Source: Bacillus cereus G9842
GTDB lineage: Bacteria; Bacillota; Bacilli; Bacillales; Bacillaceae_G
DNA: 64,000 nt
NCBI RefSeq assembly: GCF_000021305.1
Contig: NC_011772.1
Span: forward strand, 3,510,001 to 3,574,000
Direction of reading: 5' to 3'
This document shows positions 1 to 9,719 of this stretch, piece by piece; the stretch's first letter is position 1, and the number at the start of each line of letters is the position of its first letter. The position numbers and the translations under genes are program-made. Under the pieces are notes generated by a model, which worked only from the letters and a program-made list of their open reading frames with translations, made no database searches and had not been told where the DNA came from.

Positions 1-1
1 C

Positions 2-1420
2 AAATTATTTAGTGGTATTCCAGAATTAATTACACGCACTTTCCCGTTAAAAAACGGAAAAGAAGCTGCTCTTATATATATGGAAGGACTTGTAGATAAA
101 ACTGTTATTAATGTAGATATTCTTCGGCCTCTCTTATTTAAAGAATGGAATGAAGACGATTTTTGGGAATCTTCTGTTTCTATAGGGAATATTAAAAAAG
201 TTCAGAAGTGGATAGACATTGAGCAATCTCTCTTACATGGCAAAAGTATTTTATTTATAAACGGTCAATTATCGGCTTTAGAACTAGATACACAAGCGGC
301 GCCAAAAAGGAGCATTGAAGAACCTACAACAGAGACTTCCATAAAAAGCTCACACGAAGGATTTAATGAAGTGGCAAGTGATAGTATCGCACTTATTCGT
401 CGCTATATTCCAAATCGCGAATTAAAAGTGAAGGAATTCACTGTTGGCGAACGAGCAACCTCTAAAGTTTTTTTACTTTATCTTGCAGATGTTGCAAACG
501 AAGATGTTGTACAAGATATGGCATGCCGCATCGAATCAATCAAAGTAGATGCTATTCTTACTACCGGTGAATTAGAAGGATTTGTTGAAGATAATTCCTA
601 TACTCTCTTCCCACAATTGTCTATCACTGAACGTCCTGACACAACGGCACATCATATTTTGAATGGGCGAATCGCTGTTGTTGTAGATCGCTCACCAGGC
701 GTATTAATAGGACCTATGACCTTTTCATCCTTTTTTCAGACGATAGATGATTACAGCTTCAGACCTATGATTCCATCTTTTATACGACTTCTTCGTTTCA
801 CTGGGCTATTTATTGCAATATTTGCTCCTGCTCTTTATATTGCTATGATTTCCTTCCATTATGAAGTAATTCCGCTCAAATTGTTGTTAACGATTGGAGA
901 ATCTCGAGCCAAAATTCCTTTCCCCCCCATATTAGAAGCTTTATTAATGGAATTAGTTCTCGAAATGCTCCGAGAAGCAGCGATTCGGCTTCCTGGGCCT
1001 GTTGGACAAACAATCGGCGTCGTAGGAGGAATTGTAATTGGACAAGCTGCGGTTCAAGCTGGGATTGTTAGTAACGTTATGGTTATCGTCGTATCAATTA
1101 CTGCGGTTGCCTCTTTCATTATTCCTAACTTAGAAATGTCAGCAGGAATTCGGCTTCTTCGATTCCCAATGATGATAGCAGCCTCTTTATTTGGCGTCAT
1201 TGGAATTATGGTTGGAATGGCAATCATTATCATCCATATTCTTTCTATGGAATCACTTGGTGTGCCATATGGTAGTCCTTTTTCTCCGTCACATGCTTCG
1301 GACTTAAAAGATACCCTTGTACGTTTCCCATGGAAAATCATGAAGAAACGGCCACTATCTCTACAATTAAAACAAAATAACCGGCAAAGCGATGTTGAGG
1401 AAAAGGAGGAGAATAAGTGA
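2..1420 (+). CDS. GerA-family spore germinant receptor A subunit (5' truncated by window)
   Basis: The frame is open from base 2, so the gene starts before the window; about 472 residues are visible. GerA-type A subunits sit in the spore inner membrane and, with B and C subunits, sense germinants. The visible part has a soluble N-terminal region, then hydrophobic segments from about residue 265 of the visible part, including the family-typical stretches around PGPVGQTIGVVGG and EMSAGIRLLRFP, and a charged cytoplasmic tail. The stop overlaps the GTG start of the next gene by 4 bases, showing translational coupling. The subunit order is A-B-C. Which named receptor (gerI, gerK, gerL and so on) cannot be decided here, so no symbol is given. 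Confidence 0.93.
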   Translation, partial: KLFSGIPELITRTFPLKNGKEAALIYMEGLVDKTVINVDILRPLLFKEWNEDDFWESSVSIGNIKKVQKWIDIEQSLLHGKSILFINGQLSALELDTQAAPKRSIEEPTTETSIKSSHEGFNEVASDSIALIRRYIPNRELKVKEFTVGERATSKVFLLYLADVANEDVVQDMACRIESIKVDAILTTGELEGFVEDNSYTLFPQLSITERPDTTAHHILNGRIAVVVDRSPGVLIGPMTFSSFFQTIDDYSFRPMIPSFIRLLRFTGLFIAIFAPALYIAMISFHYEVIPLKLLLTIGESRAKIPFPPILEALLMELVLEMLREAAIRLPGPVGQTIGVVGGIVIGQAAVQAGIVSNVMVIVVSITAVASFIIPNLEMSAGIRLLRFPMMIAASLFGVIGIMVGMAIIIIHILSMESLGVPYGSPFSPSHASDLKDTLVRFPWKIMKKRPLSLQLKQNNRQSDVEEKEENK

Positions 1421-2514
1421 CAAAACGTGCAAAGAGGGAAATCACTTTATTTCAATACATTTTAACTATTAGTGGTGTTCAAGTCGGATTCGGCGTACTT
1501 ACACTCCCGCGTGAAGTTGCACAAGGGGCGAATACAGATGGCTGGATGTCTATTATTATCGGATGTGTCATTACTACTTTAGTCAGTCTATGTATTGTAA
1601 AAATTATGGAAAAACATCCAGGATATACTTTACTTGATGTGCTGATACGCTATCTTGGAAAATGGCTAGGAAGAGTAGTAATGATTTTTTGGATTTTATA
1701 TGCTGTACTCGCAGCTGTTTCCTTAATTTTTTCCCTCTTATACGTTATTCACATTTGGATTTTACCTAGATCTCCTATGTCTTTAATTATGATTTTGCTA
1801 TCTATTCCAATGCTTATGCTTGCATGTAAAGGAGCACTTATTATTAGTCGTTTTGCTGTTTTCACTGTCATCTTTACACTTTGGATGCCATTATTATTAT
1901 TTATTCCTCTTAAAGATGGGCATTTTATATATCTACTTCCTCTTATCAAGGAAGGATGGCTACCAATTATAAACACCGTGAAATCAACTATCATTGCGTT
2001 TCTCGGATTCGAGTTTTCGTTTGTCCTTTATCCTTATTTAACTAACAAAGCATCTGCAAAAAAAGGAATCGTTATTGCGAATTTGATTACGTTATTTATT
2101 TATCTTCAAATCACGTTCGTTTCTTTTATTTATTTTAGTCCAGATGGTATAACAAAGTTTTTATGGCCGACACTTTCTCTTGTTACACCGTTTCACTTCT
2201 CATTTCTTGAGCGATTTGAAATTATCTTTTTGTCATTTTATCTCTTTATTATTTTTGATTCCTGTATTCCTTATATTTTCACTGCTTCAGATGGAATTAA
2301 TCAATTACTTAACAAAAAAGGCAGTTCATTACCTATTTATTTTTTATTATTCGGATGTATTTTCATCTTATTCTTTTATATCCCTTCTTCTTATCAGATA
2401 AGTGCGTTGCGGGAATTTTGGGGAACTGCTAGTTATTTTATCGTTTTTCTATTCCCAGTGGTATTTCTCTTATACATGACACTTTATCAGCATTGGAAAA
2501 GGAGAAAAATTTAA
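1417..2514 (+). CDS. GerB-family spore germinant receptor B subunit (permease-like)
   Basis: 365 residues, almost wholly hydrophobic, with about ten membrane segments. It belongs to the spore germination permease family of the APC superfamily. In these receptors the B subunit is thought to form the germinant-binding pocket in the inner membrane of the spore. The N-terminus (ISGVQVGFGVLTLPREVA) has the glycine-rich first helix typical of the family. It starts with GTG inside the stop of the A gene (GTGA overlap) and is followed directly, with no gap, by the lipoprotein subunit. Length is normal for the family and no lesion is seen. Confidence 0.94.
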   Translation: MTKRAKREITLFQYILTISGVQVGFGVLTLPREVAQGANTDGWMSIIIGCVITTLVSLCIVKIMEKHPGYTLLDVLIRYLGKWLGRVVMIFWILYAVLAAVSLIFSLLYVIHIWILPRSPMSLIMILLSIPMLMLACKGALIISRFAVFTVIFTLWMPLLLFIPLKDGHFIYLLPLIKEGWLPIINTVKSTIIAFLGFEFSFVLYPYLTNKASAKKGIVIANLITLFIYLQITFVSFIYFSPDGITKFLWPTLSLVTPFHFSFLERFEIIFLSFYLFIIFDSCIPYIFTASDGINQLLNKKGSSLPIYFLLFGCIFILFFYIPSSYQISALREFWGTASYFIVFLFPVVFLLYMTLYQHWKRRKI

Positions 2515-3651
2515 ATGAGACGTTGTATTCATTTTATTATATTTTGTTTCCTCATAATTTTTTTAGTAGGCTGTGAAGATCGGCTTGATTTAGAAAAACA
2601 ATCCATCTCATTAATTTACGGTTTTGACGCAAAACCAAAAGGAAAATTAATTGTGTATCACGTAAACCCTATTTTTAATGAAGATGTAGAGAAAAAGTAC
2701 GAAATTCATGAAGCGAAAGTACATACACCCCGAGAAGCAAAAGATACGTTTAACAGTTCAAGCAGCGGTTTAGTGTCCACAGAAAAGTTACAGCTCATAT
2801 TGTTTAGCACAAATTTTTTAAAACAAGAAGGAGCTATGCCTTATCTGGATGTTTGGTATCGCGATCCTAAAAATACAGGAAATATGCGCATGGTTGCAGT
2901 AGATGGCCCCATTTCTTCTGTTATATATAATAATTTCAAAGATAAGCCTGCTCTTCCTGAATATTTAACAGATTTAATTAATACGAACAAACTATACAAT
3001 CGGACCGTGTTTACGACATTCCATGAATTTCATAGACAAACTTTTAATAAAGGCGTAACTCCTGCTATTTCAGAAATAAAAAAAGGGAAGAAAGATGTTA
3101 TTGTTACCGGTTCGGCACTATTAACTTCTCGTGGAACTTATAAGATGTCTTTAAATCGCTATGAAAGTGCCCTTCTTCTTATGGTGCAAAAGAAAGCTAA
3201 TATACCCGTTTCACTTACAATGAAAATCCCCTCTAATTTAGTTGAAAGTAATAGCCATCTAAAAGATACAAAAGGCGACGATTTCATAACAATAAACGTT
3301 CTTAGTATGAATCATGATATCGATACAGACTATAGCGATAACCGCTTCAAATTTAATATTAAAATGGATTTAAAAATTGCCGTATCTGAACTTACATTCA
3401 ACATGGATATAGATAAAGATAGAAAGAAATTAACTTCTCTTATTACAAAACAACTAAACAAAGATTTAAACGAATTAATCTACAAAATTCAAAAACAGCA
3501 ACTCGATCCATTCGGATTTGGTGATTATGCGAGAGCATTTCACTATAAAGAATGGAAACAAGTTGAAGATGATTGGCCACGTGCCTTTTCAAAAGCTAAT
3601 GTGAAAGTAGCACCAACTATTAAAATTTTAGAAAATGGGATTATTAAATAG
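2515..3651 (+). CDS. GerC-family spore germinant receptor lipoprotein
   Basis: 378 residues with a type II signal peptide: a short basic N-terminus, a hydrophobic run and the lipobox LVGC, so the mature protein would begin at Cys20 and be lipid-anchored. The rest is soluble and lysine-rich, as in other Ger(x)C proteins. It is the third member of the A-B-C receptor operon; its ATG follows the B-gene stop codon immediately, with a GGAG ribosome site lying inside the end of the B gene. A strong hairpin terminator follows. Normal family length. Confidence 0.94.
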   Translation: MRRCIHFIIFCFLIIFLVGCEDRLDLEKQSISLIYGFDAKPKGKLIVYHVNPIFNEDVEKKYEIHEAKVHTPREAKDTFNSSSSGLVSTEKLQLILFSTNFLKQEGAMPYLDVWYRDPKNTGNMRMVAVDGPISSVIYNNFKDKPALPEYLTDLINTNKLYNRTVFTTFHEFHRQTFNKGVTPAISEIKKGKKDVIVTGSALLTSRGTYKMSLNRYESALLLMVQKKANIPVSLTMKIPSNLVESNSHLKDTKGDDFITINVLSMNHDIDTDYSDNRFKFNIKMDLKIAVSELTFNMDIDKDRKKLTSLITKQLNKDLNELIYKIQKQQLDPFGFGDYARAFHYKEWKQVEDDWPRAFSKANVKVAPTIKILENGIIK

Positions 3652-3655
3652 AAAA

Positions 3656-3710
3656 AACACGCTACTTGCTCTTATACGTTTAAAGAGCAAGTAGCGTGTT
3701 ATCATTTTTT
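3656..3710 (+). terminator. Intrinsic terminator of the germinant receptor operon
   Basis: A perfect 18-bp inverted repeat (3656-3673 and 3683-3700) with a 9-base loop is followed by a T-rich tract. An A-run on the other side would let it also stop transcripts coming from the minus-strand unit to the right. Confidence 0.9.
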
Positions 3711-3728
3711 ATTTTGAAGCTTATGCAG

Positions 3729-3863
3729 TTACGCTTCTGTTTCTGGTTCTTCGTTTTCCGCTTGTTCCAACCTTTGCTGCTCCGCAAGTTCAGCTGAAAT
3801 CATTCCATAATAAATTTCTGGATATAATCCAAATATTTGATATACACTTCCTAAAAACGGCAT
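3729..3863 (-). CDS. 44-residue small protein with acidic tail, downstream of the tubulin-like gene
   Basis: A short frame of 44 codons with a good ribosome site (AGAGGG, 6 bases before ATG). The N-terminal half is hydrophobic and aromatic (MPFLGSVYQIFGLYPEIYYG); the C-terminal half is polar and ends in a Glu-rich tail (about nine Glu in the last 23 residues). It lies 57 bases after the stop of the tubulin-like gene on the same strand, with no terminator between, so it probably belongs to the same transcript. I do not recognise a family. It could be a small partner or membrane-surface peptide of the VWA/tubulin module; that is inference. Confidence 0.65.
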   Translation of the reverse strand: MPFLGSVYQIFGLYPEIYYGMISAELAEQQRLEQAENEEPETEA

Positions 3864-3920
3864 CAGAATCCCTCTTTTCTAAAGTTGTATTGCCACTTTT
3901 AAGGATTCCCTTTTCATTCA

Positions 3921-6900
3921 TTATACATTCGTTTTTGGCGTTTCTTCTTCATCTTGAACACTTAATAAATTTTGCCATTTTTTATACGGAGCGCTATTTG
4001 GATCTACATATCCTTTTGCATGCGAGCGATCCCACAATTGTTTAATAAACATTTCTTTCTCTTTCTTTGCCACCATATCGGCACCTGTACCGTAATAGTT
4101 CTGGAAATACAACTCGATTTCATCAAGGAATAGTCTTAATAATTCATCTGATGTTTCTTCTAACGTCGGATCATACTTCGCTTCACGGTCATACATTAAA
4201 ATCATGTCTAAAAGATTGTGGACATGTTCTTTTCTAAGCCATCTTACATCTTGGGCTCCTAATACGAACGGATGTGTATATAAATGTCCACCTTGTATCA
4301 TCGCCTTTTCTTGCTCTTCTTCAAATCGTGACAAGATGTTTTCATAAATAAACGGATTATGAAGCAATGCTCTGTGTAATTTATAACTTTCGCTTGAAAT
4401 ATTTTTCCCCATCGACTGAATTAAAAAGCTACGTCCCACACCGTTATATTGATACACAAACTGTCCATCAACAGCAACTAAACTAATCCAGCGATACATA
4501 TATGCGTATAGTAATGCACGATTACATTTATCATAATCTAATTTTGTTTGAGTCGCGTTTAAATCTGGCATAAAGGCTGGTAAGTGCCAATACTTATCTA
4601 AATGCGGCGTTAAACTAGATTTTTTACTATTTAATTTGTTTACACGGCGATAATACGATTGGAAATAGTCACCTTTATCATTCATAAATCCGTTTGAAAT
4701 ATGTCCTGATGATAATTTAGGAAAGTCTTGCAGCGATAAGCCGTAATGTGCTCGATAACAGATCACTTCAAATGGCGAAAAGGCTTCATGTACTGTATCT
4801 TTTTCTTTAAACATTTCTTGAATTAATTCCTCTTGCAGCTCTTTCTTTAAAGAAGGATGTATACCCCAATATTGTAATTCCCTATGATGAGCAACTTTCG
4901 GAACGAATGGACTCGCTAAATGGAACAGGTCTTCAATTTTTTCACGAACGTATTCATCGCGATCACGTTTCTTATAATCCGCTTCTTTTCGCAACGCCTC
5001 AATGATATTCAGTTCTAATTTATCACGATAGCGTACTTGCAGTTCGTCATAACAATAGCTCAGTATATGTTCTCGGTAGAAATCCTCTACCTTTTTCGAC
5101 TGAATCTCTTCTGTTTTCGCATCACGACAATATTCCCCGTACAAACTCATATAAATTTCCGCTGATATATCTTTCGGTAGTACACCTAAATTTAAATGTT
5201 GCTGCATATCTTGCCATATCTTTTCTTGCAGCTGTTCCTCAGCTAATACATATACATTCGTCGGGTTTGTTTTCCCTTCAAATTCCTTACTGCGCTTTTG
5301 GATTTCAAACAATAAATTTTCACGTGTTTCATGTAAATTATCAAAAAACCTTTCCCAATATTGAATCATTTTATTAACTGTTTGATATAGCGATTGATAC
5401 ACAAGTTCTAATAGCATTTCTTTTCGATATTCATTTAATTTGTGTACATATTGCGTTACGATGTCTTCAAATTCTCTTTTGAATAAACGTTGCTGATTAT
5501 TAATCATTTTTCCAAACCAGCCTTGTTGTTGAGCAATTTCTACTCGGCGTACAGCCGTTACCGTTCCATCGATATTACCCACATTAAATTTTTTATCGTA
5601 GTTTTGAATTACATTACGCTTTTGTTCATTATTTTCATGTAGTCGATTCATTTTTTCTACTAACTGCTTTCGAATTTCATATAACATAAAACGTGCTGCT
5701 ACTGGGTGAACTGGATCTGTTTTCTTTAAAAACCATGTATTTAGTTGATAGGACTGCCCTTCAGAACCACTTGGTGAAAAGCGGTCTGATTCAATCATGT
5801 CATATAAAAGTGTCGTTACATGTTCATGTACACGGCTCGGAATCGCATACGCATATAAACGCACCGCATGATCCACTCTTGCCACTTCACCTTTCATTTG
5901 TTCCATCATTTTCAGCTTCGCAGCTGAAATTTTACACTCATGTTGCAGACGATTTAATTCCTCATCTTTTTGCACCGTGCGTTGTACATAACTTTCTACA
6001 GCTTCTAAAAACAGTTTTGATTTCGCAACTCCGAGCTTACCACCCTCTGCTCCTTCACGCGTTTCATTGTACATTTGTCTATAGAAAATATGAGCTTGCT
6101 CTGGACGGGTAGCAAGATGTTCCAAGTCCTCTAAATAACTTTTACCTCTCTCCGGCTTTTCACGCTGCATCCCACGTTTTACATCTTGGTCATATCTTTG
6201 CTTCTTCTCTTGAAACAGTTGATCTAAATGAAGCCACGATTCATCTAAACCTTGCACAGCCCATTTTAAAGCACAATATTTTAACACATGCTCATACGGA
6301 TAAATGAGTTTTGCCGTTCCTGCCCCGCAATATCGTCCTTTTCCGCTTGATTCTGCTAATTGCTGAATTTGATTGTCTTCCTGTGCAAAATGACTTGTAG
6401 ACATCGGGCTAAATAACTGTAAATAAATTGTATTTGCCATTTGCTCCATATAATCTGATAAATTGTGCAAATGGTGTCCATGTAGGTTTTCGTAGTCGTA
6501 TAAGAAACAATAATTGTACGGTAAATGATGTTGTTTAATTGTATGATTCGTTCTTCCGTCTTCATCTACTTGATCAGGGCGATACTCTAATTCAATTGTT
6601 ACCCCGCCGCGTTTTGATAATTCTCCAGTAGAACCGAGCGTAATAGCATGTAATTCTTTTAACGATGCATATCCGTTTGCTTGCACCGTCTCAAACTCTT
6701 TCGCACTAACTGTTCTCGTCTTTACTAAAACATCAGGCATTAAAAACGCACCGCGTATTAAAATGTTATGATGCTGCAATTTTTTCCGAAGCATTTCACG
6801 TAAATATAATGCAATTTGTAGAAACATCCCCGAACCTGTTCCGCCTGCTAGTGATGTTACTATAATGACACGCACACCATATTCTGTTTGATCACTTGTA

Positions 6901-7283
6901 ACTGGAAAAATTTTCTCGATTTCTTGCCAAAAAGAGGTCAATTTATCTTCTTTCATCGCAGCACGTAACGCTAAACGTGAAATGACACGTAACTGTCCTG
7001 CTCCTTCTGTTAATGGTTTATCAAGTATAGTCGGATCCATCGGAAACCACTCTGGAATCGTTGGATCTCCCGCAATATACTCCCTAGGCGTTTTACTAGA
7101 ACTTGTTTGTGTCTTAAACTTTCGAATATGATCAAATTTACTCAAAGTATTCACATCTGTATCAAATACGTGCATTGCTACCTTTTTTCGGCGCTCTTCA
7201 GGCAGTTTTTCATATATTTGATGCGTCACAGTACTACCGATTCCACCTAAACCAATTAATATTGTTGGAACTTGTAATGTCAT
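3921..7283 (-). CDS. Large FtsZ/tubulin-like GTPase (Tubulin_2 / FtsZl type)
   Basis: 1120 residues. The N-terminus has a glycine-rich nucleotide-binding loop (ILIGLGGIG, residues 8-16) and the tubulin signature GGTGSG at 147-152, preceded by VIIVTSLA. This places it in the tubulin/FtsZ superfamily, in the divergent group that Makarova and Koonin described as FtsZ-like and linked to von Willebrand A proteins in a proposed membrane-remodelling system. The region after about residue 400 is long, charged and helical, with no motif I know. The start at 7283 is chosen because AAGGTGG lies 5 bases upstream; an earlier ATG at 7334 lacks a good site. The VWA gene is 79 bases upstream on the same strand. 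Target membrane and trigger are unknown. Confidence 0.85.
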   Translation of the reverse strand: MTLQVPTILIGLGGIGSTVTHQIYEKLPEERRKKVAMHVFDTDVNTLSKFDHIRKFKTQTSSSKTPREYIAGDPTIPEWFPMDPTILDKPLTEGAGQLRVISRLALRAAMKEDKLTSFWQEIEKIFPVTSDQTEYGVRVIIVTSLAGGTGSGMFLQIALYLREMLRKKLQHHNILIRGAFLMPDVLVKTRTVSAKEFETVQANGYASLKELHAITLGSTGELSKRGGVTIELEYRPDQVDEDGRTNHTIKQHHLPYNYCFLYDYENLHGHHLHNLSDYMEQMANTIYLQLFSPMSTSHFAQEDNQIQQLAESSGKGRYCGAGTAKLIYPYEHVLKYCALKWAVQGLDESWLHLDQLFQEKKQRYDQDVKRGMQREKPERGKSYLEDLEHLATRPEQAHIFYRQMYNETREGAEGGKLGVAKSKLFLEAVESYVQRTVQKDEELNRLQHECKISAAKLKMMEQMKGEVARVDHAVRLYAYAIPSRVHEHVTTLLYDMIESDRFSPSGSEGQSYQLNTWFLKKTDPVHPVAARFMLYEIRKQLVEKMNRLHENNEQKRNVIQNYDKKFNVGNIDGTVTAVRRVEIAQQQGWFGKMINNQQRLFKREFEDIVTQYVHKLNEYRKEMLLELVYQSLYQTVNKMIQYWERFFDNLHETRENLLFEIQKRSKEFEGKTNPTNVYVLAEEQLQEKIWQDMQQHLNLGVLPKDISAEIYMSLYGEYCRDAKTEEIQSKKVEDFYREHILSYCYDELQVRYRDKLELNIIEALRKEADYKKRDRDEYVREKIEDLFHLASPFVPKVAHHRELQYWGIHPSLKKELQEELIQEMFKEKDTVHEAFSPFEVICYRAHYGLSLQDFPKLSSGHISNGFMNDKGDYFQSYYRRVNKLNSKKSSLTPHLDKYWHLPAFMPDLNATQTKLDYDKCNRALLYAYMYRWISLVAVDGQFVYQYNGVGRSFLIQSMGKNISSESYKLHRALLHNPFIYENILSRFEEEQEKAMIQGGHLYTHPFVLGAQDVRWLRKEHVHNLLDMILMYDREAKYDPTLEETSDELLRLFLDEIELYFQNYYGTGADMVAKKEKEMFIKQLWDRSHAKGYVDPNSAPYKKWQNLLSVQDEEETPKTNV

Positions 7284-7362
7284 GTGAACCACCTTCCTAT
7301 TCTTGCTTGTTTGAAAAAAGGGAAAGAGAATCAATACTCCATCCCCTTCTTTTCCCTATCTA

Positions 7363-9462
7363 CTATTCACATTCGTATTTGTAAATCTCCTTACCATATC
7401 CTCTATCAATTAGTAAAAGTTCATTTGGATATAGTGTCTTATGCTCCATTCCTACTTCTTCCTCTGTTATAAACATCCCATCAATAATCATTCCTACTAC
7501 TTGTGACTCTTTCGCTACAAAGACAGATTTCGAACCTTTCTTGGCTATAAACGTAACGGATTGCACAGTTTTTCTTTCTGCTCGAAATGGGATACCAAAA
7601 TAATGTTTCCACCATTTATTTCGAAGTAATTCTGGTTCAGATTGATATAACCAATCTTTCGCTACTTCTTGATCCCATTCGTAATACAATAGCGCTTTCC
7701 GGTGAAATCTTGGACGAACAATCCATCCTAAAACGATTATGCCTACTACTAGCAGCAATAAAGTGATAGGAATGACAAACTTAAAAATAAGCGCATACTT
7801 TTCATAAAACGGCGCACTTTGAATATGGAGTGATATTTGCTTCTTTACTTCTTGTAATTTCGCATCTTGTATAACGATGGTAGCTTCTACGGTGCCAGTA
7901 TCTGTGAAATTGAATGTGTCGGAGTAATAAGGACGAGGATAAACGTAAATTTGATTACCACGTTGTTTTATTTCATAGTTGATTGATTGTTTAGATGTGA
8001 CACCAGTAGATTTTAATAGTTTCTTTACAGCCCCTTCTGTCATCGGCTTACCATCTAACTTTGGTTGTAAAATAAACGGTTTACTATTCTCTAAATTCGT
8101 TACTTTTTCTTCATAATCTTTCGTAACAGTTTGAAGTGATAATTTTGGCTTTTCTGTTGTTTCAATTTTGAATTCTTTCGTCTGTCTGTAAAATCCCTTT
8201 ATATTCATATGAACTTTTCCACGTACTAACCCTTTACCAATCTTCGTTTCGTAATAAAACACATGCCTCTTATCGTTCCACTTCATCGGATATTGTTTTC
8301 CGTCTATTTCTACTTCTGCTTGAAAGTAAGAAGACTGAATTGGTAACTCAGTAGGCTTTGCTTCAATAACAGCAGTAACACCTTCGTACATTTGTTCAAC
8401 ATTTTTTTGACTATTATCATCTTTGTCATAAGTAGAAACCGTATAGTTAAGCGCTGGTTCAACAAGTACTTGCAATCCTTCTTTCTCAATATCCCGATCC
8501 ACTTCTATCGTATATGTTCCTGGTTTAATGACTTCCTGATTTTCCGTGCTTATATGAACTATATTTCCGAATAATTTCGCTTCTCCGGGTGCATGTATGG
8601 AAAAAGAAGACTGTAACTGTAATGGTTTCGAAATTTGTGTGACCTGATAATTAGACAGCGAAGGCGATTGTCGTACAAGCGCCATACGCTTTAATGGGAA
8701 CGGCGTTGTAATCTCTACTTTCTTTCCTACTACTTTCGTTTTTACAATCGATTCAACGGAGGAGAATGGATCACGATTCGCAACTAATGCTGCCACTTGA
8801 TTTACACTTTTTACAATGCCATCCTCTCCGCTTGACGGCATCGTAACTCCGTTTATCTCTTTCTTCCATATTTCCTTGAACGTATTTAGTTGTTCTTTTT
8901 CTTGTTGTCCTAAATCTTCTTCCATCGTAATTAAGACTGGATGTAACGATATCTTTTTTGCATCCATTTCTTTCTTAAACTGGGCTAATTTCTGTGTAAT
9001 TTGTTCTTTTCCGCCAACTTTATCTTTTTCTAGATCATTAAATGCCCCGTCAGTTAATACAATAAGCCAAAATTCACGTTTTCCATCTATATCTGCTTCC
9101 TTTTTTATAGATTGCATCGCCGTCTCTACTGCGCTAAAAGGAGTATTTAAATACGTTTTCCACGCTCCAATTCCTTCAATTTCTGTTTGCCTTTTATCCT
9201 TCGTTAACGAAATGTTTAACGGATTATTCGGCTTGCTCATTGGAACATAAGAAAATGTATCTTTTTCATCTAATAGCGCAACTAAACTTTGCAAAGCGTA
9301 ATTGGCATATTTCCAGCGATCGTTATTTCTCATGCTGCCCGAATCATCATATACAAGTGAAACGACCCTTTCCTTTGCCTCCTCTCCTTTTGCAAAAGTC
9401 CAATAAGGATGTAACCATATAAATAGAAACAACATGAATGTGGCACAAATTCGAATTTTCAT
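7363..9462 (-). CDS. Secreted/membrane-anchored von Willebrand factor A domain protein
   Basis: 699 residues from the ATG at 9462, which gives a clean N-terminal signal peptide (about residues 1-24). The VWA domain follows, with the metal-site motif DDSGS at 39-43 and a later VLTDGAF strand-loop. The middle, about 240-550, looks like repeated beta-rich extracellular domains. One transmembrane helix lies at about 556-582, followed by a 117-residue basic cytoplasmic tail. So the VWA part faces outside and the tail could meet the tubulin-like GTPase encoded next. The ribosome site AAAGGTGG is 12 bases from the start, slightly long. It heads the VWA-tubulin-small protein unit. Confidence 0.85.
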   Translation of the reverse strand: MKIRICATFMLFLFIWLHPYWTFAKGEEAKERVVSLVYDDSGSMRNNDRWKYANYALQSLVALLDEKDTFSYVPMSKPNNPLNISLTKDKRQTEIEGIGAWKTYLNTPFSAVETAMQSIKKEADIDGKREFWLIVLTDGAFNDLEKDKVGGKEQITQKLAQFKKEMDAKKISLHPVLITMEEDLGQQEKEQLNTFKEIWKKEINGVTMPSSGEDGIVKSVNQVAALVANRDPFSSVESIVKTKVVGKKVEITTPFPLKRMALVRQSPSLSNYQVTQISKPLQLQSSFSIHAPGEAKLFGNIVHISTENQEVIKPGTYTIEVDRDIEKEGLQVLVEPALNYTVSTYDKDDNSQKNVEQMYEGVTAVIEAKPTELPIQSSYFQAEVEIDGKQYPMKWNDKRHVFYYETKIGKGLVRGKVHMNIKGFYRQTKEFKIETTEKPKLSLQTVTKDYEEKVTNLENSKPFILQPKLDGKPMTEGAVKKLLKSTGVTSKQSINYEIKQRGNQIYVYPRPYYSDTFNFTDTGTVEATIVIQDAKLQEVKKQISLHIQSAPFYEKYALIFKFVIPITLLLLVVGIIVLGWIVRPRFHRKALLYYEWDQEVAKDWLYQSEPELLRNKWWKHYFGIPFRAERKTVQSVTFIAKKGSKSVFVAKESQVVGMIIDGMFITEEEVGMEHKTLYPNELLLIDRGYGKEIYKYECE

Positions 9463-9632
9463 GATGAGGCTTCGCCACCTTTGTAGACAAATTCCTATGT
9501 TTAAATTTATGAGAGGAAACAAGATATATGACTTGTATTTTAGGACAACTAACCCACCATAACTTTATTATGTAAACATATATATACACTTGGTAATATT
9601 CTTTATAGCATTTTCTATCCAATTATATAAGC

Positions 9633-9674
9633 AAAAAAGCCTGTCTAAGCTTCATACTTAAAACAGACTTTTCC
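9633..9674 (-). terminator. Terminator downstream of the VOC gene
   Basis: On the minus strand an imperfect stem of about 15 bp (AAAAGTCTG against CAGGCTTTT, with wobble pairs and one bulge) ends in TTTTTT. It closes the transcript of the gene that ends at 9720. Confidence 0.7.
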
Positions 9675-9719
9675 TACTTTTCATATTAAAAACACACAAC
9701 AAAAAGTTTGATTTTTTAA

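Noticed and set aside
5693..6112. A 139-codon plus-strand frame inside the tubulin-like gene
   Set aside because: Antisense to a long coding region, without a ribosome site or protein-like pattern.
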